Source of the DNA: JBCCCJ01 sp039029315
GTDB lineage: Bacteria; Bacteroidota; Bacteroidia; J057
Length of the DNA: 64,000 bases
Reading direction: 5' to 3'
NCBI GenBank assembly: GCA_039029315.1
Contig: JBCCGK010000057.1
Span: forward strand, 8,835 to 72,834
The notes below the pieces were generated by a model. That model was not told the origin of the DNA and did no database searches. It worked only from the letters and a program-made list of their open reading frames with translations. Position 1 is the first letter of the stretch, and every line of letters starts with the position of its first letter. Both the position numbers and the translations under genes were made by a program. Positions 1 to 9,401 of the stretch are shown here, in pieces.

Positions 1-284
1 CGGATATTGTCCATATTGCCATATGCCGTTACCATGATGATTTTGAGGAGATAAGGTTTCTGCTTGAGGTTGTTCATCAAGGTCAAACCATCCATTTCAG
101 GCATATTGATATCCAGGAGTATGATCTCAATCCCTTCTTCCTGTTCCAGATAATCCAGAGTTGCCTGACCGCTGATTGCAAAATGGAAGTCATAGACATT
201 TCTTCTGATCTCTTTGCGAAACCGCATCCGGATCATTTCTTCCATCAAAACTTCATCATCTACCACAAGGATTTTTACAGGCAT
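1..284 (-). CDS. Response regulator receiver domain, N-terminal part (cut by window edge)
   Basis: The reading frame starts at the ATG complementary to 282-284 and runs off the left edge of the window. The visible part begins MPVKILVVDDE, with the acidic pair of a CheY-like receiver. It continues through ILLDINMPEMDGL, where the Asp of LLD is the expected phosphoacceptor, to IMVTAYGNMDNIR, the beta4 region with the conserved Thr. It closely resembles the first receiver of the hybrid regulator at 52313-54328, which has the same LDINMPEMDGLT and MVTAYGNMNNIRA segments. The missing part may therefore hold a histidine kinase or an output domain; this cannot be decided here. The gene is preceded by about 210 bp and then MITE copy 1, so it is probably transcribed separately from the fibre operon that ends at 684. 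Confidence 0.9.
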   Translation of the reverse strand, partial: MPVKILVVDDEVLMEEMIRMRFRKEIRRNVYDFHFAISGQATLDYLEQEEGIEIILLDINMPEMDGLTLMNNLKQKPYLLKIIMVTAYGNMDNI

Positions 285-495
285 ATTGGTTAGGGACCTT
301 ATTCTGCAACATAAGACAAAAAAAGGGAATTCTTGATCTATGTTGGTTGGTTTTTGGACATGGATTATTGGAGGATTGAAAAAGGAGCCTTCATCAACAT
401 CACCCTAAAACAGCGAAGTTCATTCATTCACAAAAGCCGTTTCCAGGCTGTAATGAGGGATTTTCTATTTTTCAAAATGGCCAAAGTCAAACTAA

Positions 496-655
496 GAGAC
501 TGTTTAGGAATCTGTGCTGAGAATTTTTATGGTGTATTTTTTTCTCAAACAAGGCTCTTTTTTGTTCTCATAGTGGTGCTATGGGAACAAAAAAAGCTGT
601 AGGATGAGGAAAAAGACACATGCAAAAAATAAGTGACAGATGTTCAAACAGTCTC
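496..655. mobile_element. MITE copy 1 (160 bp, TAA target duplication)
   Basis: The element begins GAGACTGTTT and ends AAACAGTCTC, a perfect 10-bp terminal inverted repeat. It is flanked by TAA at 493-495 and TAA at 656-658. Two near-identical copies lie at 11218-11378 (opposite orientation) and 54645-54805. The centre holds a hairpin with a stem at 558-573 and 579-594, flanked by T and A tracts so that it looks like a bidirectional intrinsic terminator. There is no coding capacity. The 3-bp TNA duplication resembles the IS1031 group of the IS5 family, which would be the inferred source of transposase. It sits 26 bp after the stop codon of the fibre gene, within the otherwise gene-free stretch 285-683. 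Confidence 0.88.
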
Positions 656-683
656 TAAAAGAAAAGAAAAAAATTGTGCCCGA

Positions 684-2507
684 TTATTCATTCGCTGTCA
701 ATGGAGCCTGGAACTGTTCGATGACCTCCAGCCGGACAGTCAACTGAGACATCAGTTCCTGTTGCTGAGCCAAAAGTTGTTGATAGGATTGGATGATCTG
801 CCCTTGTTTTTCGACCTTTTCACTAAGTTCCTGAACTGCCTTGGTGAGGGGTACAACGAATTCTGCATAGCGGAGACCATAGGCTTCTGATTCTGTAGCA
901 GGTTTGTCAATGCCGCTGAATGTATAACCACTTTCCTGTGCGGCCTGTTCGACTTCCTGTGCAATGAATCCGGTGTATCGGATAATTTTTTTCTGATCGA
1001 TGGCTGTACGATGTCCCGATGCAATGTCCCGACCATAGAAAGCTGCAATGTGATCTCCATCCATGTGGTAGGTAACAGGCCGCAGTCGATTGATGAAATC
1101 CAGACCCTTTACATCTTCCTGAACATGCGTTTTGAAGCGACCATCAGAGGTTGCTGTCCAGTTCACTGCACCACCGATGGAGGCATGCGCAGCATTGCCG
1201 ATCATGATTTCATTGTGCCCTGTAACGATGGCACCTCCACCGATCGCGATGGAGTTGATCCCTTTGGCCTGACTTCCCCAGCCAATCGAGATGCCATGTG
1301 CGCCGATCGTTTCTGCTTCTGAGCCGATGGTGATGCTGGAATCGGCTTTTCCTGCGGCATCAAAACCGATGGCAATGGCTTTGTGATTGAGCACAGTATC
1401 AAAAGCGCCAATCCCGATAGAGGAAGATTGTGCCATGAAACTCGTTCGGCCGATAGAAATGGAATTTTCAGCACCTGTTTCATTCCGGGAAAGATAGCCA
1501 ATGGCAATTCCCCCTCTCGCATGTACCTCGGAGTAAGCACCCAGGGTGCTTCCATATTGACCATGTACTCTTGTCCGATACCCAACAGTTGTAATATCAG
1601 ATTCCGACATCAGGATTTCAGATCCAATAAAAGTTGCTCGTGATTTGGTATTTGTATTTTCAAAATCAGAGAAGGAGCCCATTCCTGTATTATTGCTTCC
1701 CGTTCGATTGGTGTAGCCATTTTTCATCCCCACATAGGTATTTCGGTTGGCTGTGGTCGTATTATTGAGCCTGTTGTTATCAAAGCCGGCATAGGCGCCA
1801 ACAAAGGTATTGTAGTCTCCGTGTTCATTGGCGGCTCCTGCTCCATTTCCAAGAAAGGTATTATGGGTTCCAGTCCCATTGTCTATGCCCGCAGAATCTC
1901 CCACTGCTGTATTTCGGACTCCTGTTTCGTTGTCATATAAGGCACTGTACCCTATAGCAGTATTCCTGGATCCTACGGTATTACTTCGACCGGAATTGGC
2001 TCCAAGGAAGGTGTTGTAATCTGCCCCTTCATTTGAATATCCGGCATCTTCTCCGATGAATGTATTATCATGGCCATCTATATTTCTGTATCCAGACGTC
2101 TCCCCAACAAAGGTATTGTCATAGCCAGAAGTGTTGGCTCTCCCAGCCTCTTTGCCAACAAATGTATTGTCTGAGGCCCAATTAACGGAATTGTTCATGC
2201 CAGCCCGTGCTCCTATGAAGGTATTGTCTGAGGAGGTGGTATTGATCATGCCAGCCTGGTAACCGATGAATACATTGTAATTGGCTGAGGTATTGCTGTA
2301 GCCAGCGCTGTTGCCAATATAGGTCGTTCCGGTCCCGGTGGTATGTGCTCTCCCGGCTGAATCGCCCAGGAAGACATTGTGATTGGCAGTGGTGATGCTT
2401 TGGCCTGCCTGTGTACCGAGAACTTCATTGCCAGTTTGGGCGAAAGCCGGGAAAGCAAAGAATAGAGAAGAACAAAGGAGGATGGAAATTATCTTGAAAA
2501 CATTCAT
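684..2507 (-). CDS. Secreted YadA-head-repeat fibre with C-terminal S74 chaperone domain
   Basis: 607 aa. I chose the ATG at 2505-2507 because it gives a signal peptide (MNVFKIISILLCSSLFFAFPAFAQ); the frame is open further upstream but that part reads as shadow. Residues 30-340 are many short repeats of the type NTFIGxxAGxxN, followed at about 340-450 by YadA-head-like SIAIG/ISIG repeats. At about 454 comes TSDGRFKT, the Ser-Asp and Lys signature of the Peptidase_S74 (endosialidase-type intramolecular chaperone) domain, which in known families trimerises and self-cleaves fibres. The last 50 residues form a coiled coil (VQELSEKVEKQGQIIQ). It is probably a trimeric surface fibre. It lies 37 bp downstream of the DUF1566-type gene in one operon. 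A paralogous pair is at 39805-42892. Confidence 0.88.
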   Translation of the reverse strand: MNVFKIISILLCSSLFFAFPAFAQTGNEVLGTQAGQSITTANHNVFLGDSAGRAHTTGTGTTYIGNSAGYSNTSANYNVFIGYQAGMINTTSSDNTFIGARAGMNNSVNWASDNTFVGKEAGRANTSGYDNTFVGETSGYRNIDGHDNTFIGEDAGYSNEGADYNTFLGANSGRSNTVGSRNTAIGYSALYDNETGVRNTAVGDSAGIDNGTGTHNTFLGNGAGAANEHGDYNTFVGAYAGFDNNRLNNTTTANRNTYVGMKNGYTNRTGSNNTGMGSFSDFENTNTKSRATFIGSEILMSESDITTVGYRTRVHGQYGSTLGAYSEVHARGGIAIGYLSRNETGAENSISIGRTSFMAQSSSIGIGAFDTVLNHKAIAIGFDAAGKADSSITIGSEAETIGAHGISIGWGSQAKGINSIAIGGGAIVTGHNEIMIGNAAHASIGGAVNWTATSDGRFKTHVQEDVKGLDFINRLRPVTYHMDGDHIAAFYGRDIASGHRTAIDQKKIIRYTGFIAQEVEQAAQESGYTFSGIDKPATESEAYGLRYAEFVVPLTKAVQELSEKVEKQGQIIQSYQQLLAQQQELMSQLTVRLEVIEQFQAPLTANE

Positions 2508-2544
2508 TTTATGGTGATGTAAGGTGAAAGGAAGGAGGATGGAT

Positions 2545-3255
2545 CTAGTTCTTCCGCACACAGCGGCAATTATGTCCTGCTGAATCCGACTTTGGATCAG
2601 GATCGGGACCGCCATAATCCAGTCTTTGGGTATAGGCATTGGAAGCATCATATTCTGTATCGCTCCAATATTTGGCTATGGCGATCTGGGAGAGCCCGCT
2701 GATCAGATAGGATTGTTTATACATTGCATCCAATTCCAGACGAGTAGGGAGATACCAGTCGCTGTGACCATATGCTGTCAGATTGGCACAGGTAGATTGA
2801 GCCGTAGACCAATCGACTCCACTGGCATTGTCTGTTGGGTGAACGTACACCTCTTCCCCTTGATAGCGGATTGGAATAGGGATCATGGGATCTGGCACCT
2901 CATCCGCTGGCAGCTTGACATAGCCGCCATTGGACAACTTGATCGTGTCTTCTGAGAGGGAAAGCGTCTGATACTCATTGGCAGACAGATCTTCCCAACT
3001 CGCTCCACTATAAAACCAAAAACTATTGGTTGTAATGTCAAACACCAGCAATCCAGTTGCAGGAGTCCCTCCCTGAATTGCGACCCGCTGTGTGCTTGTC
3101 ATCCTCGGAATGAGGATTCCTTTATTGATACTTTTGATATCTAGCATAGCAGCCGCATCGGGATCACTGTTGTCCTGGTTAATGCTCACTTGCGAGGACA
3201 CAGCTATTGGTAACAACATAAGCAGGGGAAGAATCAGCCATAGGATAAGTCTCAT
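2545..3255 (-). CDS. Exported DUF1566 (Lcl-type) domain protein
   Basis: 236 aa, start ATG at 3253-3255, giving a signal peptide (MRLILWLILPLLMLLPIAVSS). Residues 25-100 form a module common in Bacteroidota surface proteins: DPDAAAMLDIKS, then KGILIPRMTSTQR, then ATGLLVFDITTNSFWFY. The C-terminal third is a DUF1566/Lcl-like domain with WYLPTRLELDAMYKQ, YWSDTEYD and a final CRCVRKN. No function is established for the domain; related ones are found in fimbrial or surface-exposed proteins. It is the first gene of the operon with the S74 fibre at 684-2507, so it may be a partner or anchor of that fibre. Its promoter carries the shared two-box motif at 3316-3382. It is a shorter paralogue of the protein at 41669-42892, lacking the central insert of about 170 residues. 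Confidence 0.85.
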   Translation of the reverse strand: MRLILWLILPLLMLLPIAVSSQVSINQDNSDPDAAAMLDIKSINKGILIPRMTSTQRVAIQGGTPATGLLVFDITTNSFWFYSGASWEDLSANEYQTLSLSEDTIKLSNGGYVKLPADEVPDPMIPIPIRYQGEEVYVHPTDNASGVDWSTAQSTCANLTAYGHSDWYLPTRLELDAMYKQSYLISGLSQIAIAKYWSDTEYDASNAYTQRLDYGGPDPDPKSDSAGHNCRCVRKN

Positions 3256-3315
3256 TTTATACATGATCAATAGGAATGTTAGAGTTAGTAAAAACGAATG
3301 GTTCAGAAACCGTGT

Positions 3316-3382
3316 CAAAGTTCCGACTGATTGAAGAATTAGGATTGGACAATTGTGTCAATGAATAGGACTCCTGTGCCAA
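3316..3382 (-). promoter_or_regulatory. Two-box promoter upstream of fibre operon 1
   Basis: Read on the minus strand, GAACTTTG (3316-3323) resembles the Bacteroidota -7 box TAnnTTTG and lies about 60 bp before the ATG. On the plus strand, GGACAATTGTGTCAA starts at 3347 and GGACTCCTGTGCCAA at 3368, two direct repeats 21 bp apart. The distance from the -7 box to the first repeat is the same as at four other promoters in this window (33264, 42931, 51990, 55783). Function as an activator site is inferred. Confidence 0.6.
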
Positions 3383-3508
3383 ATTCAGGATGGGACATAG
3401 GTTCAAGATACATTTGAATGGGCCTCACGTGATATGAGAAATTTTGAGGACGAGGCAGGTCAGGGTCAGATCAGATTTATTAACTTATCCACCTGAATCA
3501 TTTTGCTG

Positions 3509-4357
3509 ATGGAATCTCTCACCTCAACCACCGTATATGCAATTGGCTTACCTGCGGCCTTTTTCCTGATTCTTTTGGAAGCGATCTATTCGTCATGGAA
3601 AAACAGGGGCTATTACCATTGGGGGGATTCCTGGGGAAGTTGGGGATTGTTTGTCGGCAACATTGTGATGGTACTGGTAACCAAGGCTTCTATTTTTGCT
3701 TTGTATTTGTATCTCTATCAGTTTTGCCTCTTTGATCTCAAGCTGTATTTGCCTCTATGGGCTGTGTGGCTGCTTTCTTTTTTTCTGATTGATTTTACTT
3801 TTTATTGGTTTCACCGAGCTTCTCATAGATCGCGCTTTCTGTGGGCCATCCATATGAATCATCACTCCAGTGAGGAGATGAATTTTCTGGTTGCCTTCCG
3901 ACAAGCCTGGTTTGGCCCCCTGGCAAAGGTTCCATTCTTTCTCTTTCTTCCGCTCCTATTTCTGGACCCAACGATTACCGTTGTATCAGGTGCGATTGCA
4001 ACCTTGATTGGTGTATTGGGGCACACTCGAACGGTTCCAAAACTGGGGCCTATAGAATGGATCTTTAATACGCCTTCTCACCATCGGGTTCATCACGGGA
4101 GCAATCCAGAATATCTGGACAAGAATTACGGCAATCTTTTCATCATCTGGGATCGGATGTTTGGCACCTTTGAAGAAGAAAAGAAGCCAGTGGTTTATGG
4201 CATCACCAACAATGTCAGGACCTTCAATCCCTGGAAGATTACCTTTATGGAGTGGGTTGCATTGGGAAAGGATATGAAACAAGCTGGAAGCTGGAAAGAG
4301 GCCATTCAACATGTATGGAAGGCTCCGGATTGGCGATCAGGCAAGCCAAAGAAGTGA
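3509..4357 (+). CDS. Sterol desaturase/fatty acid hydroxylase family membrane protein
   Basis: 282 aa from the ATG at 3509 (a TTG two codons upstream is a less likely start). It is an integral membrane di-iron oxygenase-type protein. Four or more hydrophobic segments lie at about 8-25, 45-75, 85-105 and 140-170. The histidine clusters of the superfamily are present: HRASH at about 110, HMNHH at about 122, and HHRVHH at about 195, followed by NLFIIWDRMFGTFEEE, typical of the bacterial members. Expected chemistry is O2-dependent hydroxylation or desaturation of a lipid; the substrate cannot be read from the sequence. The gene is monocistronic, divergent from fibre operon 1 and convergent with the cyclase gene 46 bp downstream. 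Confidence 0.9.
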   Translation: MESLTSTTVYAIGLPAAFFLILLEAIYSSWKNRGYYHWGDSWGSWGLFVGNIVMVLVTKASIFALYLYLYQFCLFDLKLYLPLWAVWLLSFFLIDFTFYWFHRASHRSRFLWAIHMNHHSSEEMNFLVAFRQAWFGPLAKVPFFLFLPLLFLDPTITVVSGAIATLIGVLGHTRTVPKLGPIEWIFNTPSHHRVHHGSNPEYLDKNYGNLFIIWDRMFGTFEEEKKPVVYGITNNVRTFNPWKITFMEWVALGKDMKQAGSWKEAIQHVWKAPDWRSGKPKK

Positions 4358-4403
4358 AGGATTGGACCAGGAGATCTGCTGCATTTCTTTTGACATGGTT
4401 CGG

Positions 4404-6710
4404 CTATTTCACAAAATACATATCCAACTCGCCCTTGCCTTTGGCGCTGATTTTCCCACGATACTCGCACGCAAAAACATCCTTGATTCTTTCATAGGTA
4501 TCAGCAGATACATTGATCCGACCCTGCTCGCCGGCCGTTTCGATTCGACTGGCTGTATTCACAGTATCACCGAAGATGTTGAAAGCAAATTTTTTCGTAC
4601 CAACCACGCCAGTAGTGATGGGCCCTGAATGTATACCAATCCTCGCTTTCCACTGGATCTTATTGCTCAGATTTCTATTTTCCAGAAAGGCAAGCATCTT
4701 TCGAGCTGCACGTACACATTTGATGGCATGGCCAGGATCTTCATCAGGGACACCGCCCACCGCCAGATACCCATCCCCGATGGTCTGGATTTTTTCTATC
4801 CCCTCCTCCTCCATAATCGCATCAAATCCCATGAAACAATCATTGAGTTCCGCAATCAGATGATCAGGACTTATTCGAGCAGAAATCCTCGTAAAATCCA
4901 CAAAGTCAGAAAACAAAATACTTACACTGTCATATTTCCGGGGAGTAGTCTTCCCATATTCTTTCAATTCCTCTGCAACCTGAACAGGCAGGATATTGAG
5001 CAACAGATTTTCGGATTTTTCTTGCTCCGCTTCAAGTTCTACCTTTTGCTGACCTAGCTTCTTATTGGTTCTCCGCGTATAAATGAGTCCAATGAGGATG
5101 AGAAGGGAAATGAGAAAAAGTAGGAGTCCAATCCTTTGTGCTGCTGCGGTCGTCTTTTGTTGGATTAGATTTTTCTGTTCCAATAATTGTCGTTCCTGTT
5201 CCTCCTGAACCAAGAGGGCTTCTTTTTTTTCTACTTCGGCCTTCGCCAGTTTTTCTGCCTGAGCCAACTCACTCAATTGACTCTCTTGTTCTTGCAGAAC
5301 CAAACGGTCCTGAGCAGACTGAAGTGCTTGCCTTGCACGTTGGGTTTCCAGTTCCTGGTTTTTCAATCTTGTTTCTCTGATTTCTTCTGATTGCTTGAGA
5401 AGTTTCAGATCATTGTCTTTTTTCTGGGCAGCAAGATTGAGGTTGTTGATTTCCAGTTCTTGTCGCTCTATGGTTAAATCCTGGATTTCTCCTTTAATTA
5501 GAAGCAATTTGGTTTTCTTTTCTGTTTGCTCTAATCTCAGATTTTCCTGAAACAAAGCTTCCTGTTCTTTTTGGGCTGACCGAAGAAGAGAATCTCTCAG
5601 ATTCAGATGGATCTTGTAGGTCGTGATAGCCTCTTCATACTCATACAAACCGGAATGAATCTCAGCAGCGGTTCCATAAACCTCAGATCGTAAGGCAATG
5701 TCTTTGCTTGCAATGGCTGATTGAACGGCATTCCGATTGAAATTCTGCGCATTGAAATAGTCCTCTATATGCAAATAAATCGTAGCAAGAATATTATTTA
5801 TTTTGGCTTTGCCTAGCTCATCAGATTGATTTGTGCGGGACAACGCCTTTTGCAAGTATTGAATGGCAAGTTGGATCTCCCGATTGTTGAAATAGGCAAT
5901 CCCTGTATTCAGATACAGGCTTGATAATCGTTCTGAATCTCCTTGAAAAAAATCTTCCGCTTTCAGGAAGGAGGCGATCGACTTGTCATATTTGGCCAGG
6001 AAATTATAGGTATATCCCAAATTGTTATAGATGGTTCCCAATTCATCCTTCCAAACCGGGGAAGCTTCCATCAGGGATTGGATCTGTAGATTGTAATCCA
6101 GAGCAGCTTCATAATTCCTGGCCTCCTGATACCCTTCTACTATCTTTCGTAATATTTCCAGTTGAAAGTCCTCCTCTATTTCTGGTAATGCGAGCAGTTC
6201 TGAATAATAGATCTGTGCACTGTCTGGTTTGAAAAGAAAAGCATAGCTGGAACCGATTTTATCATAAAGCGAAATATTGATTGGTTGATTTGAGACAGAA
6301 AGAAGACTAGCTGCTTGCTGATAATAGTCAATGGCTTCTGTATGCAAGGACTCACCCCGGTATAAATCTCCCGTACGAATGTTGCTTTGGATCAGTCTTG
6401 ACACCTGCCCATACTTTTCCAATAGTTCCAATTCTTCCAGCAAATAGCCCAGCGCATTGACAGAATTGTTCTCTTGAAGTTCTATTGGAATCAGACCGTT
6501 CAAGCTTCTCAGAAGTCCTTTGTCATAATCTACTTGATTGGACAAGGCATAAGCAGCTTCATACTTTTCCCTGGCAAGATCCACAGATTGCGCCAAACTT
6601 GCCTGATCGAGGATTTGCAAGATCAGCATCGTATCTTGCTCCTGCCCCTTCACAGGAGCAGGCAGTAAACAGGCCAGGATCATAAGACGAAAAACAGATG
6701 TCAGCTTCAT
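4404..6710 (-). CDS. Class III adenylate cyclase with N-terminal TPR sensor region
   Basis: 768 aa from ATG 6708-6710 (a TTG one codon earlier is also in frame). A signal peptide (MKLTSVFRLMILACLLPAPVKGQ) is followed by a helical TPR-type region at about 30-400 (for example YNNLGYTYNFLAKYDKSIASF), a long coiled coil at about 400-530, and one membrane helix at about 537-555 (IGLLLFLISLLILIGLIY). The class III cyclase domain runs from about 590 to the end. Metal-binding Asp602 (FSDFVDF) and Asp646 (TIGDGY), purine-selecting Lys640 and Asp715, and Asn718/Arg722 (NTASR) are all present. The Lys/Asp pair predicts cAMP, not cGMP. The sensor would be periplasmic and the catalytic domain cytoplasmic. 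It lies 7 bp after the TonB receptor gene, so the two are probably co-expressed. Confidence 0.92.
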   Translation of the reverse strand: MKLTSVFRLMILACLLPAPVKGQEQDTMLILQILDQASLAQSVDLAREKYEAAYALSNQVDYDKGLLRSLNGLIPIELQENNSVNALGYLLEELELLEKYGQVSRLIQSNIRTGDLYRGESLHTEAIDYYQQAASLLSVSNQPINISLYDKIGSSYAFLFKPDSAQIYYSELLALPEIEEDFQLEILRKIVEGYQEARNYEAALDYNLQIQSLMEASPVWKDELGTIYNNLGYTYNFLAKYDKSIASFLKAEDFFQGDSERLSSLYLNTGIAYFNNREIQLAIQYLQKALSRTNQSDELGKAKINNILATIYLHIEDYFNAQNFNRNAVQSAIASKDIALRSEVYGTAAEIHSGLYEYEEAITTYKIHLNLRDSLLRSAQKEQEALFQENLRLEQTEKKTKLLLIKGEIQDLTIERQELEINNLNLAAQKKDNDLKLLKQSEEIRETRLKNQELETQRARQALQSAQDRLVLQEQESQLSELAQAEKLAKAEVEKKEALLVQEEQERQLLEQKNLIQQKTTAAAQRIGLLLFLISLLILIGLIYTRRTNKKLGQQKVELEAEQEKSENLLLNILPVQVAEELKEYGKTTPRKYDSVSILFSDFVDFTRISARISPDHLIAELNDCFMGFDAIMEEEGIEKIQTIGDGYLAVGGVPDEDPGHAIKCVRAARKMLAFLENRNLSNKIQWKARIGIHSGPITTGVVGTKKFAFNIFGDTVNTASRIETAGEQGRINVSADTYERIKDVFACEYRGKISAKGKGELDMYFVK

Positions 6711-6717
6711 CAAGCTA

Positions 6718-9072
6718 TTAATTCAATTCATAAGTTAATCCCAGATGGAAGGTAAACAAAGGTTGCGGGTTGTAAAACAAGACATCATTGCTTGAGGAAG
6801 CATCTATCCCGGCATATTTTGCATTCAGGAGGTTAAACAGTTTCACATACAACAGAAAATTCTTGTTTATCTCATAATTGACAGAAAGATCGACGGTATA
6901 GTAGGCATCATTATAGAGAGAATTTTGATCCTCAAGGCGTAGAGGCGCATTGAGACGGAAAGAGTTTCTGGTCAAAGACCTCGACGCATAATATTGATCG
7001 ACTCTGAGGAGAAGTGCTTTGGAAGGAACAGCAAACACAGACAATCTTGCAATCAAATTGGGATGTGCTCTTACGTCGCTCAGGGTTCGAATTTCATTTT
7101 CCAGGGTTCCCAGATTCGTTGTCGTCAAACTCTCTGTCCCTGTTGAATAGTTTAGGTTCAAGGTGCTTCCCAATTTGATCGCGGGGATCAGGTCCCTCAA
7201 TCGAAGATATGCTTGAATATCAAATAGCTCTGCAAAAGAGTTTTCATCATTGAAGTATCCCAGGGTAAAGCCTGACAGTCTTCGATTGGGGCCAAATTCA
7301 TCAAAAGCAATGTTGTAATTGATGAATCGATCCGTTCTGGTATAGGAGACATTGAGGTCAAGGTTGGCATTCTGCTGGTTGCTCCACCTCATGCCTACTT
7401 CATAAGAACGGGTTTTTTCAGCTTCCAAGGACTCAGATCCTGTAAGCAGAGATTCATATACTCCTGGCAAAAAGGTATAGCTACTCGCACCAAAGTAAGG
7501 AGATGGGGCCCGAATCGCTGTCCCATAAGAAGCACGGAATTGCATGGCCTTGGACACCTTGTACAATACCGCCAATCGGGGATTGAATACATCAATCTGT
7601 TCTGCAAAATCACCACTGCTTCGATTGAGATACTGACCTCCAAGCATAAGATTTACTTTTCTCCCAATGGGCTGAAACACCTGCACAAAAGCACTATATT
7701 CCTCTATGCTATGATCTTCAAAAGCAGGACTCACATTAAGCACCTCCTCCCGATCAAAATTCACTACACGGCCATGAAGTTCTCGGATCGAATTGCCTGT
7801 CCCGGCCAAATATTTCAAGCCAATAGTCATATCTCCTCTCAAAAACAGCGGCAAGTTGAGCGTTTGCTCCAGGCTATATTCTCTGGAATTTGCCCCCATA
7901 AATCGCAATCCAGAGAAGTAGGTATTTTCTATCTGGCTTTTGAAACTCTCCAGATTGGCCGTATCGGTAATCGTATTATACAACAGGGCATTGAGTGTAG
8001 GATGGACTAGCTGTTGGGTAGATCGATTATCCATCGCATAACTCAGGAATTCAAGCGTAGTTTCAGAATGAATATTCCCGATATTGAATCGACTTCTGGC
8101 AACTGCCGAAGTGATATTCTCCCCAATACTTGTCAAGGGATTGGAATAATCTACCGCAGCAGGATTGAGTCCGATTGCGCTATGGTCCCTTCGGTTCATG
8201 CTGAGAACAGACACATTGAGAAAGCGGTAATTGATCTCTCCGCCTAGGGAACGACTTTCATGAGGCGTATTCTGTACCGTAAAATTGTTGGCATTCGGAG
8301 CGCGTCTGAAGTTTGCATCTGCCAACACATTCGTACTGTCTGAATTCGGTCCCAAATAATTCAGGGGATCATAAAGTACATCCTCATCATAGAACACCCT
8401 GCGGTGATCAAGACGGGTATCCATTCCATACAATTTGAACCGAAGGATGTTCTTTCCTCTCCCAATTTTTCCACCAAACAACAGATTCAGACTTTTGTAA
8501 TTATCAGATCCGATATGTAGGCTGGCTTTGGTGAAAACCGGCCGCTCTGAATCTGCCATGACAATGTTAATAATCCCGGCAGAAGCATCTGCTCCATACA
8601 ATGCTGCAGCCGGGCCGTAAATTACTTCGATTCTTTCGGCTTGCTGGATCGGGAGTTGGGCTCCAATCGGCATCCCACTGACCACATAGGGTTTGATTGG
8701 ATTTCCATTGATCAGGATCTTGGCATAGGCATTCCCTAGCAGCCCGCGCATCGTGAAGGTTTCTCCCTCCAGCGCAGAACCTGGCTGTGAAACTCTGATT
8801 CCCGGCATGGACTTGAGTGCATCGGCCAGGGTGATGTAGCCATTGCTAAGGATTTCGCTTCTTTGAATCACATAGATCGGGAAAGGTAATTCGGACACAT
8901 CCTGAAGGGATCTACTTGCTGCAGAAACCTGCGTTTTGAGGAGCAGACTATCTTCTAGTAAAAGATCCTGTATCCCCAGTTTGTCTAATCTCCGAATGAT
9001 ACCATCTGATTGGGCCTGAATGCCAATGACTATACTACTTGCAACACACCAACAAAGAAATCGTCTTTTCAT
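6718..9072 (-). CDS. TonB-dependent outer-membrane receptor
   Basis: 784 aa from ATG 9070-9072, which gives a signal peptide (MKRRFLCWCVASSIVIGIQAQ). A further in-frame start 18 codons upstream does not. The plug domain spans about 45-175: ELPFPIYVIQRSEI, LADALKSMPGIRV, FTMRGLLGNAYAKILING and IEVIYGPAAALYGADASAGIINIV are classic plug motifs. The rest is a beta-barrel, ending in aromatic-rich strands (FTFHLGLTYELN). No carboxypeptidase-like N-terminal extension and no SusD partner are present, so a siderophore, cobalamin or other small ligand is as likely as a glycan. It is the first gene of an operon with the adenylate cyclase and is divergent from the Crp/Fnr-like gene. Confidence 0.93.
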   Translation of the reverse strand: MKRRFLCWCVASSIVIGIQAQSDGIIRRLDKLGIQDLLLEDSLLLKTQVSAASRSLQDVSELPFPIYVIQRSEILSNGYITLADALKSMPGIRVSQPGSALEGETFTMRGLLGNAYAKILINGNPIKPYVVSGMPIGAQLPIQQAERIEVIYGPAAALYGADASAGIINIVMADSERPVFTKASLHIGSDNYKSLNLLFGGKIGRGKNILRFKLYGMDTRLDHRRVFYDEDVLYDPLNYLGPNSDSTNVLADANFRRAPNANNFTVQNTPHESRSLGGEINYRFLNVSVLSMNRRDHSAIGLNPAAVDYSNPLTSIGENITSAVARSRFNIGNIHSETTLEFLSYAMDNRSTQQLVHPTLNALLYNTITDTANLESFKSQIENTYFSGLRFMGANSREYSLEQTLNLPLFLRGDMTIGLKYLAGTGNSIRELHGRVVNFDREEVLNVSPAFEDHSIEEYSAFVQVFQPIGRKVNLMLGGQYLNRSSGDFAEQIDVFNPRLAVLYKVSKAMQFRASYGTAIRAPSPYFGASSYTFLPGVYESLLTGSESLEAEKTRSYEVGMRWSNQQNANLDLNVSYTRTDRFINYNIAFDEFGPNRRLSGFTLGYFNDENSFAELFDIQAYLRLRDLIPAIKLGSTLNLNYSTGTESLTTTNLGTLENEIRTLSDVRAHPNLIARLSVFAVPSKALLLRVDQYYASRSLTRNSFRLNAPLRLEDQNSLYNDAYYTVDLSVNYEINKNFLLYVKLFNLLNAKYAGIDASSSNDVLFYNPQPLFTFHLGLTYELN

Positions 9073-9401
9073 CTTAATCCGGAAAAATTCGGCGAGTCCT
9101 ACACAAAGAGGACAGGCTGGTAACAAGATATCGCCGCTTCACAGATGAGATTCCTCCCTAATATACAATTAATCATGGGGAATCCTTCTTTTCGCAAATC
9201 AGGAGCAACCCTGGCCCGATTAGGTTTTTAGCAATTCACGTCAGTATTCTCTCCAGCACCCATGGTATTTAGCTCTCGTTTGAGTCAGGAAAAACAGGAA
9301 GATCCTACCAATGGATGCTAGCGTTGATTCGCTGAATAATTGTATATTGCTTTTACAAATTTGTTTTTCCTGATTCCTGATATAATTCAATCAGATTCCC
9401 T
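9073..9401. other. Divergent intergenic region, TonB receptor / Crp-Fnr gene
   Basis: 329 bp without a gene. It should hold both divergent promoters. A 10-bp palindrome, ACAAATTTGT, lies at 9355-9364, about 40 bp before the regulator ATG, and could be an operator. I see no clean TAnnTTTG box for either gene. Confidence 0.35.

Noticed and set aside
1740..2420. Regularly spaced short DNA repeats (AAGGTATTGT-like) that look like a CRISPR or minisatellite
   Set aside because: They lie inside the fibre gene and encode the NTFIGxxAG protein repeats; spacing follows codons and there are no conserved palindromic repeats or cas genes. The same holds for 40850-41560.
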